DNA of 64,000 nucleotides, taken from contig NZ_OX458932.1 in the NCBI RefSeq assembly GCF_949774925.1, forward strand, positions 1,922,001 to 1,986,000, written 5' to 3'. Under the pieces are notes generated by a model. It worked only from the letters and a program-made list of their open reading frames with translations, was not told where the DNA came from and ran no database searches. The translations under genes and the position numbers were made by a program. Shown here in pieces: positions 1-8,713 of the stretch (its first letter is position 1; every line of letters starts with the position of its first letter). The DNA is from Candidatus Methylacidiphilum fumarolicum (GTDB lineage Bacteria; Verrucomicrobiota; Verrucomicrobiia; Methylacidiphilales; Methylacidiphilaceae).

Positions 1-1
1 A

Positions 2-958
2 GACATTAACTTAAAAAGAGCAGAAGATGAAGCGTGTCGAGAGCTCGTCTTAAGAATTCCCCTCTCTCCAAGAAAGGCCTATCCTGTCTTTGGAAATACT
101 ACTCAATTTGCCCCCAAAGCCTTACTCTCAAAAGAAACCGATGCTTCTACCGAAGTTAATCTTTCAACGAGCCTTTCTGAAAGAGATTTTATTAAGCCTC
201 CTAAGGCCTGGGAAGCTAATGGAAAAAAATTAGAGCCCCAACGATTTTTTTTGGAGGAAAAACAATTTGTTGCTCATAGCAAGAAAAAAACCATGGATTA
301 TGTCATTGAAATGGACCCTTCACGGTTCCAGCGTATCGCCTCTCCCTTTCTAGCAATAGAACAACCTAAAACATTTGCGCTGCTTCCTTTCATTGAAGAG
401 GCAACCAAAGGCAAATTCATTCTTAATGGCATTCCCCTGTCTTTTAGATCTAAAGAAAAAAGGGACCAGCTCCGCTGGACAATAGCGAATCGATTACGCA
501 GGGGAGTAGCCTGTTATCTCGCTCAGAGAGACTTAGCCATTCAAAGCCTTGAACTGACAGATTCTATTTTAAAGGCTCATGGATGGAAAAAGCTTTCTGA
601 TATGCTTGCAACCGATCCTATCACGGTTGGAGACTGGCTTGGAGTCGATTGTGTTATTTATGGTAAGGTTACCTCAATGATGTCGATTTATTCTTTAATG
701 TATGCCGCATGTACGGTTGGGATTTCAGTCAAATTTGTCTCTACGAAATCTTCCAAAACTTTAGTGGAGGTATCTGGAAGCCGTACGGAATCCTCTTTTG
801 CCCCAGCCTTTGATCCTCTAGATATTGCTATTTCTTCTCTTACCACAGCCCTATTAATCAGGGATGTTACCTTTCGAAGAGCAGAAGATGAAGTATGTAG
901 AGAAATCGCTGCTCGTATCCCCTCCTCAATGTCACAGAGCACGGTGGAAACCAACTAA
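2..958 (+). CDS. GNA1162/DUF799-like protein, 5' end outside the window
   Basis: The frame is open from base 2 with no stop before 958, so the true start lies upstream. A TTG at 251 could serve as a start but would cut a continuous frame. The visible 318 residues contain one domain (about residues 110-310) resembling the GNA1162/DUF799 family of putative outer-membrane lipoproteins: an LLPF strand near its start, then a GVDCVIYG strand. The residues just inside the window (KRAEDEACREL) closely match the end of the complete domain (RRAEDEVCREI). The protein is therefore a tandem of at least two such domains joined by a charged linker. The family assignment is by pattern only. Function is unknown; a cell-envelope role is inferred from the family. 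Confidence 0.6.
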   Translation, partial: DINLKRAEDEACRELVLRIPLSPRKAYPVFGNTTQFAPKALLSKETDASTEVNLSTSLSERDFIKPPKAWEANGKKLEPQRFFLEEKQFVAHSKKKTMDYVIEMDPSRFQRIASPFLAIEQPKTFALLPFIEEATKGKFILNGIPLSFRSKEKRDQLRWTIANRLRRGVACYLAQRDLAIQSLELTDSILKAHGWKKLSDMLATDPITVGDWLGVDCVIYGKVTSMMSIYSLMYAACTVGISVKFVSTKSSKTLVEVSGSRTESSFAPAFDPLDIAISSLTTALLIRDVTFRRAEDEVCREIAARIPSSMSQSTVETN

Positions 959-994
959 TTTCGGAAAAATGAAATCTGAAAATCCAATAAATTC

Positions 995-1822
995 ATGAAA
1001 CTTTTTCTAACGCGTTATTATTTATGGCTTTTGTTCTTCTTTTCTATTCTAGAAGAAAGTCCTGCCAAAAACCAAAAGGCACTACAAGAAAGCTATTCTC
1101 AGCAGGCCAACGGTAACACTGCCTCCATTTCCTTTTCCCAAAGCAAATTGAGACAATCCGATAGACCCTTAATCATTAAAGACAAGGCTTTCCAAGAAGA
1201 TCAGCTTCACTTTTTCACAAAAGCAATACAGTTAGAGCAGAGCAAAGACTGGAAAGGTCTCGTTGTGTTTTCAAAAAAATGGATTGCAACTTTTCCTTCC
1301 GAAGCGGCAGCCTATTTTTTCCTTGGCATTGCCTATGAAAACCTCGGTCATTATTCTCTGGCGATCGAAGCGTATAAAAAAGCGATCGATCTTAAAAAAG
1401 ACTTTGCAAAGGCATGGTGTAATCTTGGAACTTGTTATGTCTTTTTAGGGCAGTATGCAAAGGCAACTGAAGCTTTCAAGCATGCCTTAGCAGACCAGCC
1501 AAATCTAGCAAAGGCATGGTCCAATTTAGGGGCGTGCTATATTCAACTAGGCCAGTATTCCCAGGCAATCAAAGCTTTAAAAAAAGCAATCAGCCTTAAA
1601 CCAGATCTTGCTGAATCCTGGTGTAATCTTGGAATCGCTTATGGAGAAAGGAAAGACTATCATAAAGCCATGGAATCTTTACGCAAAGCTGTTGAGCTTA
1701 GACCCAATTATATGGAAGCCTGGTGGAACTTAGCAAAAATTTATGAAAAAACTAAGAACTTGGTAGAAAAAGTGAAAGCTGAACAGAAAATCAAAGAAAT
1801 AGCGCATCAAAAGTCAAAATAA
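995..1822 (+). CDS. secreted tetratricopeptide-repeat protein
   Basis: 275 residues. A hydrophobic N-terminal segment (residues 1-24, ending near SPA) looks like a signal peptide. From about residue 70 to 255 there are roughly five 34-residue TPR units with the usual pattern (W-x-N-L-G, Y-x-x-A, A-h-x-L-x-P), for example the AWCNLG and AWSNLG starts. TPR arrays are protein-interaction scaffolds, so a periplasmic or outer-membrane assembly role is likely, but no partner can be named. It lies 36 bp after the preceding envelope-type gene on the same strand and may be cotranscribed with it. No Shine-Dalgarno sequence is visible before the ATG. Confidence 0.8.
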   Translation: MKLFLTRYYLWLLFFFSILEESPAKNQKALQESYSQQANGNTASISFSQSKLRQSDRPLIIKDKAFQEDQLHFFTKAIQLEQSKDWKGLVVFSKKWIATFPSEAAAYFFLGIAYENLGHYSLAIEAYKKAIDLKKDFAKAWCNLGTCYVFLGQYAKATEAFKHALADQPNLAKAWSNLGACYIQLGQYSQAIKALKKAISLKPDLAESWCNLGIAYGERKDYHKAMESLRKAVELRPNYMEAWWNLAKIYEKTKNLVEKVKAEQKIKEIAHQKSK

Positions 1823-1874
1823 CAAAAAACCTTTTTAATACTTGAACAAGATTGAGTGATAAGATTAACTACAA

Positions 1875-2135
1875 TTACTTTTTTGTTTTCCTAGAACGAT
1901 GTTTGGTCTTCTGAATTTTTTTCTCTTTTTTTTCCGTTCCATAAACGACTTCTTTGATTTCTCCAATAGTGACTTTACCAGCAGGCACATGTTGCCCTTC
2001 AACTAGTTCTTGCCCACCTTGAATTGGCAAGATCGTCAGTCGATACCCTTTTGGTGTCTTTACAACTACCGCTAAAGCAGCGCTAGGAATAAGGATCAGT
2101 AGAAAAAAAGTCAAAAACAGGACTTTGTAGTTCAC
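1875..2135 (-). CDS. small secreted basic protein, unknown function
   Basis: 86 residues. The first 22 residues form a clear signal peptide (hydrophobic core, AALA end). The mature part is short, and its last 20 residues are almost all Lys and Arg (KKEKK, KTKHRSRKTKK). I do not recognise the family. The gene converges with the TPR gene. The basic tail could bind an acidic surface, nucleic acid or polysaccharide, which is inference only. Confidence 0.6.
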   Translation of the reverse strand: MNYKVLFLTFFLLILIPSAALAVVVKTPKGYRLTILPIQGGQELVEGQHVPAGKVTIGEIKEVVYGTEKKEKKIQKTKHRSRKTKK

Positions 2136-2382
2136 TTATCCATAAAATATAGTGATTAATATTGTAAATACTAGATCCAATTTTTTTTTAATCGGATTGT
2201 GTCTCTAAAATTTATAGACTGTATTACCGAATAACCTCTGACTGAAGGCTGCAAGCAAGGGGCGCTTCGCATCAGATAGAAAGAAAAGGTCCTTTTTTGA
2301 GAATGTGGCTATAGACTTTGTTATCGTCTGATCGAATGCCATTCTAGGGAGGAAATCAATGTTTAATCACTCATTGAAAAGC

Positions 2383-2907
2383 TTACATTTCATCTGATGC
2401 AGGATAGGTCACTATCCCATTTTTTATCTGAGACCATGGAGTCAGTTGATGTTTTATTTCCTTTCCTTTTGGCAAGATGTGAACAACTTCTACTCCACGG
2501 AGCAGTAGAGCATCTGCAATGAGAGAACGGTGGCAGCGCCATGGGAGGGTTTCTGCGCACATAAGAGCTGCGCTTTTTTCTTTTCCTATTTCAATGATTT
2601 TATCAAGAGCGGCTGCAAAATTTGCAGTAGCCATGTAATCAGCAAATCCTCTGAAACTCTCGTTTTTCCAACCTTTATTAGGAGAATCTTTTTTCGGATG
2701 TCTCAATCCCCCAGCCTCTGGGAGATGAATATATAGAATGCTTTCTTTAGAAAGTGCCTCTGCAATAGTTTCTTTATTAAATTGGGGATTATGACGAGAC
2801 CGAGGAATTGATCGGACATCAATCAACGCCTCTACATTCGCTTCTTTGAGCATGGAAATCAACTCCTCTAAAGATTTTGTGCCATGCCCAATACTTTTAA
2901 TAATCAT
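2383..2907 (-). CDS. DUF488 family protein
   Basis: 174 residues, usual length for DUF488. The N-terminus (IGHGTKSLEEL, then LIDVRSIPRSR) and the later Cys-containing motif (MCAETLPWRCHRS) are the family signatures. The CAE...RCHR motif suggests a redox or metal-linked site, but no reaction is established. It stands alone: the 390-bp region upstream is non-coding and the next gene diverges. Confidence 0.85.
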   Translation of the reverse strand: MIIKSIGHGTKSLEELISMLKEANVEALIDVRSIPRSRHNPQFNKETIAEALSKESILYIHLPEAGGLRHPKKDSPNKGWKNESFRGFADYMATANFAAALDKIIEIGKEKSAALMCAETLPWRCHRSLIADALLLRGVEVVHILPKGKEIKHQLTPWSQIKNGIVTYPASDEM

Positions 2908-3299
2908 CTTTATTAAAAATAGCCAAAATATTCTTTAACAGAAGGAAAGTGGTTAGATAACAGGCAGTTTTTTTTGCTGTTGTACCTGTCTATTGCTAGA
3001 GAATCTTTAGTAGAAACCTAGAGAAAGACAAACCATAAGTATTTAGTTGCCAAGGGATGACACAGGAAATGGCACAAGTTTTCTTTGGGAAAAACCAATA
3101 GCTTTTGAGACATGCCTAGCATAACGCATGCCATTCAGTAGAATAGACGGGAAGGAGAATACTGGGGGAATATCTCAAAGAGTTTGCTCTGCTCCTATAG
3201 CCAGCTTAAAGTAAGGCCAAGCACCTCTGGTGTTTGAAAAAAACAGCCTTTTAAATTTCTTGAAAAAAATCGACCTCAACCCTTTTTACATTTATTCTT
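2908..3299. other. intergenic region between divergent genes
   Basis: 392 bp with no plausible ORF. It must hold the promoters of the leftward DUF488 gene and the rightward pyrimidine operon. Just before the preT start there is TTGAAA and, about 18 bp later, TACATT, followed closely by the ATG, so the message could be nearly leaderless. A short hairpin (CAAGCACC-TCT-GGTGTTTG) lies near 3222. No known riboswitch was recognised. Confidence 0.4.
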
Positions 3300-4724
3300 A
3301 TGGAAGGATTCCATCCATCCAAAAACAACAGGAAGGACTTTGTACTAAATAGTCAATATAATGGGCATAGGACTTGCTTCATTGAAGAAGCTCCTTCATT
3401 AAGAAAAACGAAGATAGCAAGAAAAAGGGAAAAAATGGAATTTTTAAAAGAATCTCTCCTTCCTCTGTCCCTAAACGCAGCAATAGGAGAAGCAAGCCGC
3501 TGCCTTTATTGCTGGAATCCTCCTTGCGTAAATGCCTGTCCAACGGGCATTGAAATTCCTAAGTTTGTCAAGCGCATTGAAACGGGAGATATTAGAGGTG
3601 CTGCCGAAGTTATTTTAAAAGCCAATTTTCTTGGTGGGACCTGTGGCAGAGTCTGTCCAGTAGAAGAGCTCTGTGAAGGTGCTTGTGTATTAACCAAATT
3701 AAAAAAACCCTCTGTTTCTATTGGCAGGCTTCAACGTTTTGCCATTGACTATTTCTGGGCTATGCAGAAGCTTCCTTCACAATGGCACATTCAGACTCAG
3801 AAAAAGAAAAAGGTTGCCATCGTAGGATCTGGACCGGCGGGGCTAAGCTGTGCAGCTACTTTAGCTCAGTTGGGAATAGAAGCAGTCATACTTGAAAAAA
3901 ATCGACTCCCAGGAGGACTTTCCACCTACGTTATCCCTTCTTTTCGCGAGCCAATCGAGGTTTCGCTCAAAGAAGTCGAAGAAGTCAAAAAACTTGGAGT
4001 GACAATACACACAGAAAAGGAGCTTGGAAAAGACTTTTCCTTAGAAGAGCTTAGAACTGCTTACGATGCCGTATTCTTAGCCATTGGCTTAGGTCAGAGC
4101 CCACAGCTCCAGATCCCTGGAGAAGCATACATTCTGGACAGCCTAGAGTTTCTCTCTAGAACAAAATTAGAGCCTTGGTCTTTGCCTGATGCCAACAATA
4201 TTGTGATCATTGGCCTTGGTAATACTGCCATTGATTGCGCTCTAGTAGCAAAGAAGATAGCTAAGGAAAAGGTCAGCATTCTTTATAGAAAAAGGTTTGA
4301 AGAGTCTCGAGCTTATCCAAAAGAAATAGAAAAAGTGCTCAAAGAAGCCGTTCCCATTCAATCTTTGGCCATAGTGAAAGAGGCAATTGTAAAAGAAAAC
4401 AAATTAGTTGGACTAAAATGCCAACGTGTCAATCCCCACAGCAGCCTGCATTCAGTAGAAAAAAAAGAACAAAATGGAATAGAATTTTTTTTACCCGCTG
4501 AATTGGTCATTCGAGCAAGCGGTCAACAAAAGCCCTTATGGATCAAGACAATGGCCATTGAACTTGACAATGGTTTTATTAAGGTCAATGAAAAATATGA
4601 AACTTCCGTTCCTAGGGTATATGCTGGAGGGGATTGCATACGGAAAAAAGGAATGTTTTCGACCGTCCATGCTGTTGAAGATGGGAAAAAAGCCGCTTTC
4701 TCTATTGCTGCCTCTTTTCCCTAA
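3300..4724 (+). CDS. preT: dihydropyrimidine dehydrogenase, NADPH/FAD subunit (PreT-like)
   Basis: 474 residues. This is the electron-input subunit of bacterial dihydropyrimidine dehydrogenase, which passes NAD(P)H electrons to PreA for reduction of uracil and thymine. Order of domains: N-terminal Fe-S domain with cysteines in CLYCWNPPC and CPTG (about residues 67-82) and in GTCGRVCP...LCEGAC (about 114-130); FAD-binding GSGPAG (about 173-178); NAD(P)-binding GLGNTA (about 303); C-terminal FAD motif GGDC (about 443). The architecture is shared with the glutamate synthase small subunit. The PreA-type gene 23 bp downstream and the two following hydrolase genes decide in favour of PreT. It is the first gene of a four-gene operon. 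Confidence 0.85.
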   Translation: MEGFHPSKNNRKDFVLNSQYNGHRTCFIEEAPSLRKTKIARKREKMEFLKESLLPLSLNAAIGEASRCLYCWNPPCVNACPTGIEIPKFVKRIETGDIRGAAEVILKANFLGGTCGRVCPVEELCEGACVLTKLKKPSVSIGRLQRFAIDYFWAMQKLPSQWHIQTQKKKKVAIVGSGPAGLSCAATLAQLGIEAVILEKNRLPGGLSTYVIPSFREPIEVSLKEVEEVKKLGVTIHTEKELGKDFSLEELRTAYDAVFLAIGLGQSPQLQIPGEAYILDSLEFLSRTKLEPWSLPDANNIVIIGLGNTAIDCALVAKKIAKEKVSILYRKRFEESRAYPKEIEKVLKEAVPIQSLAIVKEAIVKENKLVGLKCQRVNPHSSLHSVEKKEQNGIEFFLPAELVIRASGQQKPLWIKTMAIELDNGFIKVNEKYETSVPRVYAGGDCIRKKGMFSTVHAVEDGKKAAFSIAASFP

Positions 4725-4747
4725 AGAACCGATCGATTGGGTTACTT

Positions 4748-6088
4748 ATGATTGAATTATCTATAGAATTTGCTGGAATCCGTTCCATAAATCCGTTTTG
4801 GCTTGCATCTGGTCCCCCAACTAACTCAGCAGCTCAAGTAAACGCTGCTTTTGAAGCGGGTTTTGGAGGAGCCGTCTGGAAAACCATTGGCACAGCCGTA
4901 GAAAATGTATCCAGTCGCTATAGTTCCTATAAAAAATGGGACCGAATTTTAGGTTTAAATAATCTTGAACTTATTTCTGACCGTCCCCTCGAGCTGAATC
5001 TCAAAGAAATCCAGGAAATTAAAAAAAGATGGCCCGATCGAGCAGTAATCGTATCGATAATGGAGGAATACGATCGAAAAAAGTGGGAAGAACTAGTAAA
5101 AAAGGTCGAAGCCAGCGGAGCCGATGGGATCGAACTTAATTTTGGCTGCCCTCATGGAATGCCAGAAAGAGGCACAGGCAGTAAAATTGGACAAGACCCA
5201 ACCCTCTGTAGGGAAGTGACCTCTTGGGTAAAAAGAGGGACACGTTTACCCCTGATTGTTAAGCTTACTCCCAATGTGACAGATATTACGCAGACAGCCA
5301 AAGCCGCAATGGAAGGGGGAGCTTCTGCCTTAAGCCTCATCAACACAATACAAGCCATCACAGGCGTGGACCTTGAAACCTTTGAAGTCCTACCAAGTAT
5401 TGGTGGGAAAAGCAGTTATGGGGGCTATTCTGGAGAAGCTATCAAACCTATTGCGCTTGGTCTAACTGCTAAGGTAGCCTCCATGGAAATGGTCCAAGAG
5501 AAACAAGTTCCAATTTCTGCTATGGGCGGTATCTCCACCTGGAGAGACAGCGTTGAATTTCTGTTGCTTGGGGCTTCTTCTGTTCAACTTTGTTCAGCTG
5601 TGATGCTGAATGGATTTAGGATCATTGATGATCTACTTTCTGGACTCAAACATTGGATGCAAGCAAAAGGTTTTAGGTCCATTGCTGATTTTAGGGGCAA
5701 ATCCCTTTCTCACATTGTTCCCTTTCGCAAGCTAGAGCCAACATTCAAACAGATCGCTCAAATCGATCCACAAAAATGCATTCATTGTTTTCTTTGCTAT
5801 ATAGTTTGCCGGGACGCAGCCCATCGCTGCATTGATCTTACTGATGGCAAAGAACTTTACACTATGATTCCTCCCTCTGGGAAGCATGAGTGGATATTCC
5901 CAAAGGTTAGAATAGAGGACTGTGTGGGCTGTTCGCTCTGCCAACATGTTTGCCCTGTCGATTCCTGTATAGAAATGATAACAATGGAGGCACAAAAACT
6001 AGAGGTGCGCCCAGGCATCCGAAAACAATCATTAGAGACAATAGGAAAGAAGGCGACCGGAGAAGTTCTTTATGGATGTAGTGATTAA
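4748..6088 (+). CDS. preA: dihydropyrimidine dehydrogenase, catalytic FMN subunit (PreA-like)
   Basis: 446 residues. The N-terminal two thirds is a dihydroorotate-dehydrogenase-type FMN barrel with the conserved loop LNFGCPHGMPERG (about residues 132-144) and a phosphate-binding region near SAMGGI. The C-terminal domain is a two-cluster ferredoxin: CIHCFLC...C and CVGCSLCQHVCP. This arrangement is typical of PreA, which reduces uracil or thymine to the dihydropyrimidine using electrons from PreT. Its 3' end overlaps the next gene by 17 bp, indicating translational coupling. No Shine-Dalgarno is obvious at its start. Confidence 0.88.
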   Translation: MIELSIEFAGIRSINPFWLASGPPTNSAAQVNAAFEAGFGGAVWKTIGTAVENVSSRYSSYKKWDRILGLNNLELISDRPLELNLKEIQEIKKRWPDRAVIVSIMEEYDRKKWEELVKKVEASGADGIELNFGCPHGMPERGTGSKIGQDPTLCREVTSWVKRGTRLPLIVKLTPNVTDITQTAKAAMEGGASALSLINTIQAITGVDLETFEVLPSIGGKSSYGGYSGEAIKPIALGLTAKVASMEMVQEKQVPISAMGGISTWRDSVEFLLLGASSVQLCSAVMLNGFRIIDDLLSGLKHWMQAKGFRSIADFRGKSLSHIVPFRKLEPTFKQIAQIDPQKCIHCFLCYIVCRDAAHRCIDLTDGKELYTMIPPSGKHEWIFPKVRIEDCVGCSLCQHVCPVDSCIEMITMEAQKLEVRPGIRKQSLETIGKKATGEVLYGCSD

Positions 6089-7484
6089 AAATGGCATTTT
6101 GGTTAATGCAGATGGAAAAACGGAAATGGACATAGGGATAGAAGCGGAGAAAATCGTTGCGTTAGGGAAAAATCTTTCTGGACGAAAAACCATTGATGCG
6201 AACGGAAAATATCTGATTCCTGGAGGAATAGACGTTCACACCCATCTTGAAACGGTTTTTGGGGGTAACCAAACCGCCGACGATTTCCTCTCCGGCCATC
6301 TTGGAGCAATTGCTGGAGGAACAACTTCCCACATTAATTTTTGTTTTCCAAATCCTGGCCAAAGTCTCCATGCCACTCTAGCCAATTGGCAACAGAAAGT
6401 CCGTTCGAAATCCCTTATTGATTATGGATTTCATTTGGTGATTCGTGAAGAAAGCCATTTAGAAGAATTACCAATGCTTCTTGAGAAAGGAGTAAGTAGC
6501 ATCAAATGTTTCCTTGCCTATAAAGATACCCTGCAAATCGATGAAGAGCTATTTTTTAAAACAGTTGAAAAAGCGAAGGAACATGGTCTTTTGACCATGG
6601 TGCATGCTGAAAATGGGAACATCATTGATTACCTTATTAAGAAGGCCCTTGCCAACCAGTTAATCTCTCCGATATTTCATGCTCGGACCAGGCCTCCTGA
6701 ATTAGAATCTCAATCCATCCACTTTGCCGCTTCGGTTGCTTCTATGCTCAATGCGCCCTTATACATTGTTCATGTAAGCTCGATAAAGGGACTCGAGGAA
6801 ATCCGAAGGGCCAAAGAGAGAGGGACCGATCTATGGGCTGAAACTTGCCCTCAATACCTCTTCTTTACCGAGGCAGATTTAGAAAGAAAGGGACATACAC
6901 CCGGCTTAGAACATTTCGAAGGAGCTAAATGGATATGCTCTCCCCCATTGAGGAAACAAGAGGATCAAATGGCTCTATGGGAGGGACTTCGATTGGGTCT
7001 AATCGATGTGGTTTCGACGGATCACTGTTCGTTTCATTTCTCATCCCAGAAGACACGAGGCCTATCCGATTTTTCAAAAATCCCCAATGGCGTTCCGGGC
7101 ATAGAAGAAAGAATGGCTTTATTATTTCATTATGGCTGTAATCAAAGGAACCTCCCAATGGAAAGATTCGTAAGCCTTACGGCTGAGATTCCTGCCTTTC
7201 TTTTTGGTTTAGAGGGACAAAAAGGAAGGCTAGCTGAAGGATATGATGCTGACATTGTCTTATGGAATCCAAACAAAAGACAAATCCTCTCTGTGGATTC
7301 CCATCACATTCAGCTAGATTATAATCTCTATGAAGGCTTTACAATTGAAGGTGGAGCAGAAATGGTCATGCTCAGAGGCAAAATTATTTATGCAAACGGC
7401 CAATTTTCCGTCGAACAAGGAAATGGCAAATATCTTTTCCGATCTTCCTATAAGCATTCTTTAAACCATGATGCTAAATCCTAA
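6072..7484 (+). CDS. hydA: dihydropyrimidinase / D-hydantoinase
   Basis: 470 residues. This amidohydrolase-superfamily enzyme opens the dihydropyrimidine ring to the N-carbamoyl amino acid. Visible metal-site elements are GGIDVHTHLE, the Lys expected to be carboxylated in SSIKCFLAYKD, the His in MVHAENG, the His in YIVHVSS and the Asp in VSTDHCSF. Length fits the family. The start overlaps preA by 17 bp with GGAGAAG just upstream, and the 3' end overlaps the next gene by 17 bp. Together with preT, preA and the following amidohydrolase it completes reductive pyrimidine catabolism. Confidence 0.9.
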   Translation: MDVVIKNGILVNADGKTEMDIGIEAEKIVALGKNLSGRKTIDANGKYLIPGGIDVHTHLETVFGGNQTADDFLSGHLGAIAGGTTSHINFCFPNPGQSLHATLANWQQKVRSKSLIDYGFHLVIREESHLEELPMLLEKGVSSIKCFLAYKDTLQIDEELFFKTVEKAKEHGLLTMVHAENGNIIDYLIKKALANQLISPIFHARTRPPELESQSIHFAASVASMLNAPLYIVHVSSIKGLEEIRRAKERGTDLWAETCPQYLFFTEADLERKGHTPGLEHFEGAKWICSPPLRKQEDQMALWEGLRLGLIDVVSTDHCSFHFSSQKTRGLSDFSKIPNGVPGIEERMALLFHYGCNQRNLPMERFVSLTAEIPAFLFGLEGQKGRLAEGYDADIVLWNPNKRQILSVDSHHIQLDYNLYEGFTIEGGAEMVMLRGKIIYANGQFSVEQGNGKYLFRSSYKHSLNHDAKS

Positions 7485-8712
7485 AAGAACCATTGCTGAA
7501 CTTTTAGAATTAAAAGCACTGACCGACAATGGATTAGGGGCTCAAAGGGTGGCTTTTAGTGCCGGTTGGCAAAAGGCTAGAAAATGGTTTCTCAACAAAG
7601 TCCAAGAGTTTCCCTTTAAAACTGAAATGGACACCGCCGGAAATCTATGGGCAAAAATTCAGGGACAAAGGCCAGAAGAACTTTGGATTGGAGGACATTT
7701 AGATTCTGTTCCCTCTGGAGGATGGCTCGATGGAGTTTTTGATTTGCTGGCCGGGCTAGAAGTCCTAAGAACCTATACTTCGGTCAAGCCTCCAATTACG
7801 CTTTGTTTAGTAGATTGGGCAGACGAAGAAGGGAGTCGATTTGGCAGAAGCCTGTTTGGTTCCAGTGCTGTCTCAGGCAGTTTAAAAAAAGAAGAAATCT
7901 TTTCACTAAAAGATGCCTCTGGCCTTTCGCTTGCTGAGGTCTTAGAGGCTAACGGGTTATCAGCCAACAAAGTGGGGGAAGCGGCTAAGCTTAAAAACAA
8001 GGCCGTAGCGTATCTGGAAGTGCATATCGAACAGGGTCCCATCTTAGAAAAGTTGTCTGTACCACTTGGAGCTGTCCTTGGGACCGCAGGGGTAGAACGA
8101 CACAGACTCGTTTTTAGGGGTAAAACAAATCATAGTGGTTCGACCCCAATGTGGCTTAGAAAAGATGCTTTTGTAGGGGCAGCTCGCCTGGTCTATTTTT
8201 TACGCTCCGTTGCGAATCGATATCAAGGAGTTGCAACGGCTGGCTGTTGTGAACTCGAACCTGGGATTCCAACTGCCATTCCAGGCGTTTGCCGACTGAC
8301 CATAGAGGAACGCAACCTAGATAAAACGAACTTAGAGAAAATGTGGGAAGAGACGGTTAAAGAAGCTCAAAAGATTGCTTATGAAGAAAATCTGGAGCTT
8401 GAGGCAGAACCGCTTCTTAGGATAGAACCCGTTAGGTTTCATCCTCAACTTGTGGAGCTTTGCAAAGAATCGATTCTCGAGGTTTGTTCAAAAGTACACT
8501 CGCTAGGATCAGGCCCCCTTCATGATGCTTCTGAAATTGCCAAAGCCGGGATTCCTACTGCGATGATGTTCGTGCAGAGTAAAGAGGGCATATCTCATAG
8601 TCCTAAAGAAGACTCAGTAATAGAACATTTAGAAATGGCCGTCGTTGCTTTCGAAAAGTGGGTGAAAAAAACAATCCATTGGCTGCTTAGTAAGCTACCA
8701 GAAAAAGCATGA
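7468..8712 (+). CDS. M20-family N-carbamoyl amino acid amidohydrolase (beta-ureidopropionase / HyuC-AllC type)
   Basis: 414 residues. Zinc-dependent M20 hydrolase. Visible motifs: GGHLDSVPSGG and GVFD (metal ligands His and Asp), WADEEGSRFG (catalytic Glu pair), EVHIEQGP, the dimerisation-domain HSGSTPM, and the C-terminal SGPLHDA and HSPKED. The family includes allantoate amidohydrolase, L-carbamoylase and beta-ureidopropionase. Its position after a dihydropyrimidinase argues for cleavage of N-carbamoyl-beta-alanine to beta-alanine, CO2 and ammonia. Its stop codon lies at the edge of the adjoining insertion sequence, in sequence shared by both IS copies, so the last residues may have been changed by the insertion. 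The catalytic core is intact. Confidence 0.85.
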   Translation: MMLNPKRTIAELLELKALTDNGLGAQRVAFSAGWQKARKWFLNKVQEFPFKTEMDTAGNLWAKIQGQRPEELWIGGHLDSVPSGGWLDGVFDLLAGLEVLRTYTSVKPPITLCLVDWADEEGSRFGRSLFGSSAVSGSLKKEEIFSLKDASGLSLAEVLEANGLSANKVGEAAKLKNKAVAYLEVHIEQGPILEKLSVPLGAVLGTAGVERHRLVFRGKTNHSGSTPMWLRKDAFVGAARLVYFLRSVANRYQGVATAGCCELEPGIPTAIPGVCRLTIEERNLDKTNLEKMWEETVKEAQKIAYEENLELEAEPLLRIEPVRFHPQLVELCKESILEVCSKVHSLGSGPLHDASEIAKAGIPTAMMFVQSKEGISHSPKEDSVIEHLEMAVVAFEKWVKKTIHWLLSKLPEKA

Positions 8713-8713
8713 A

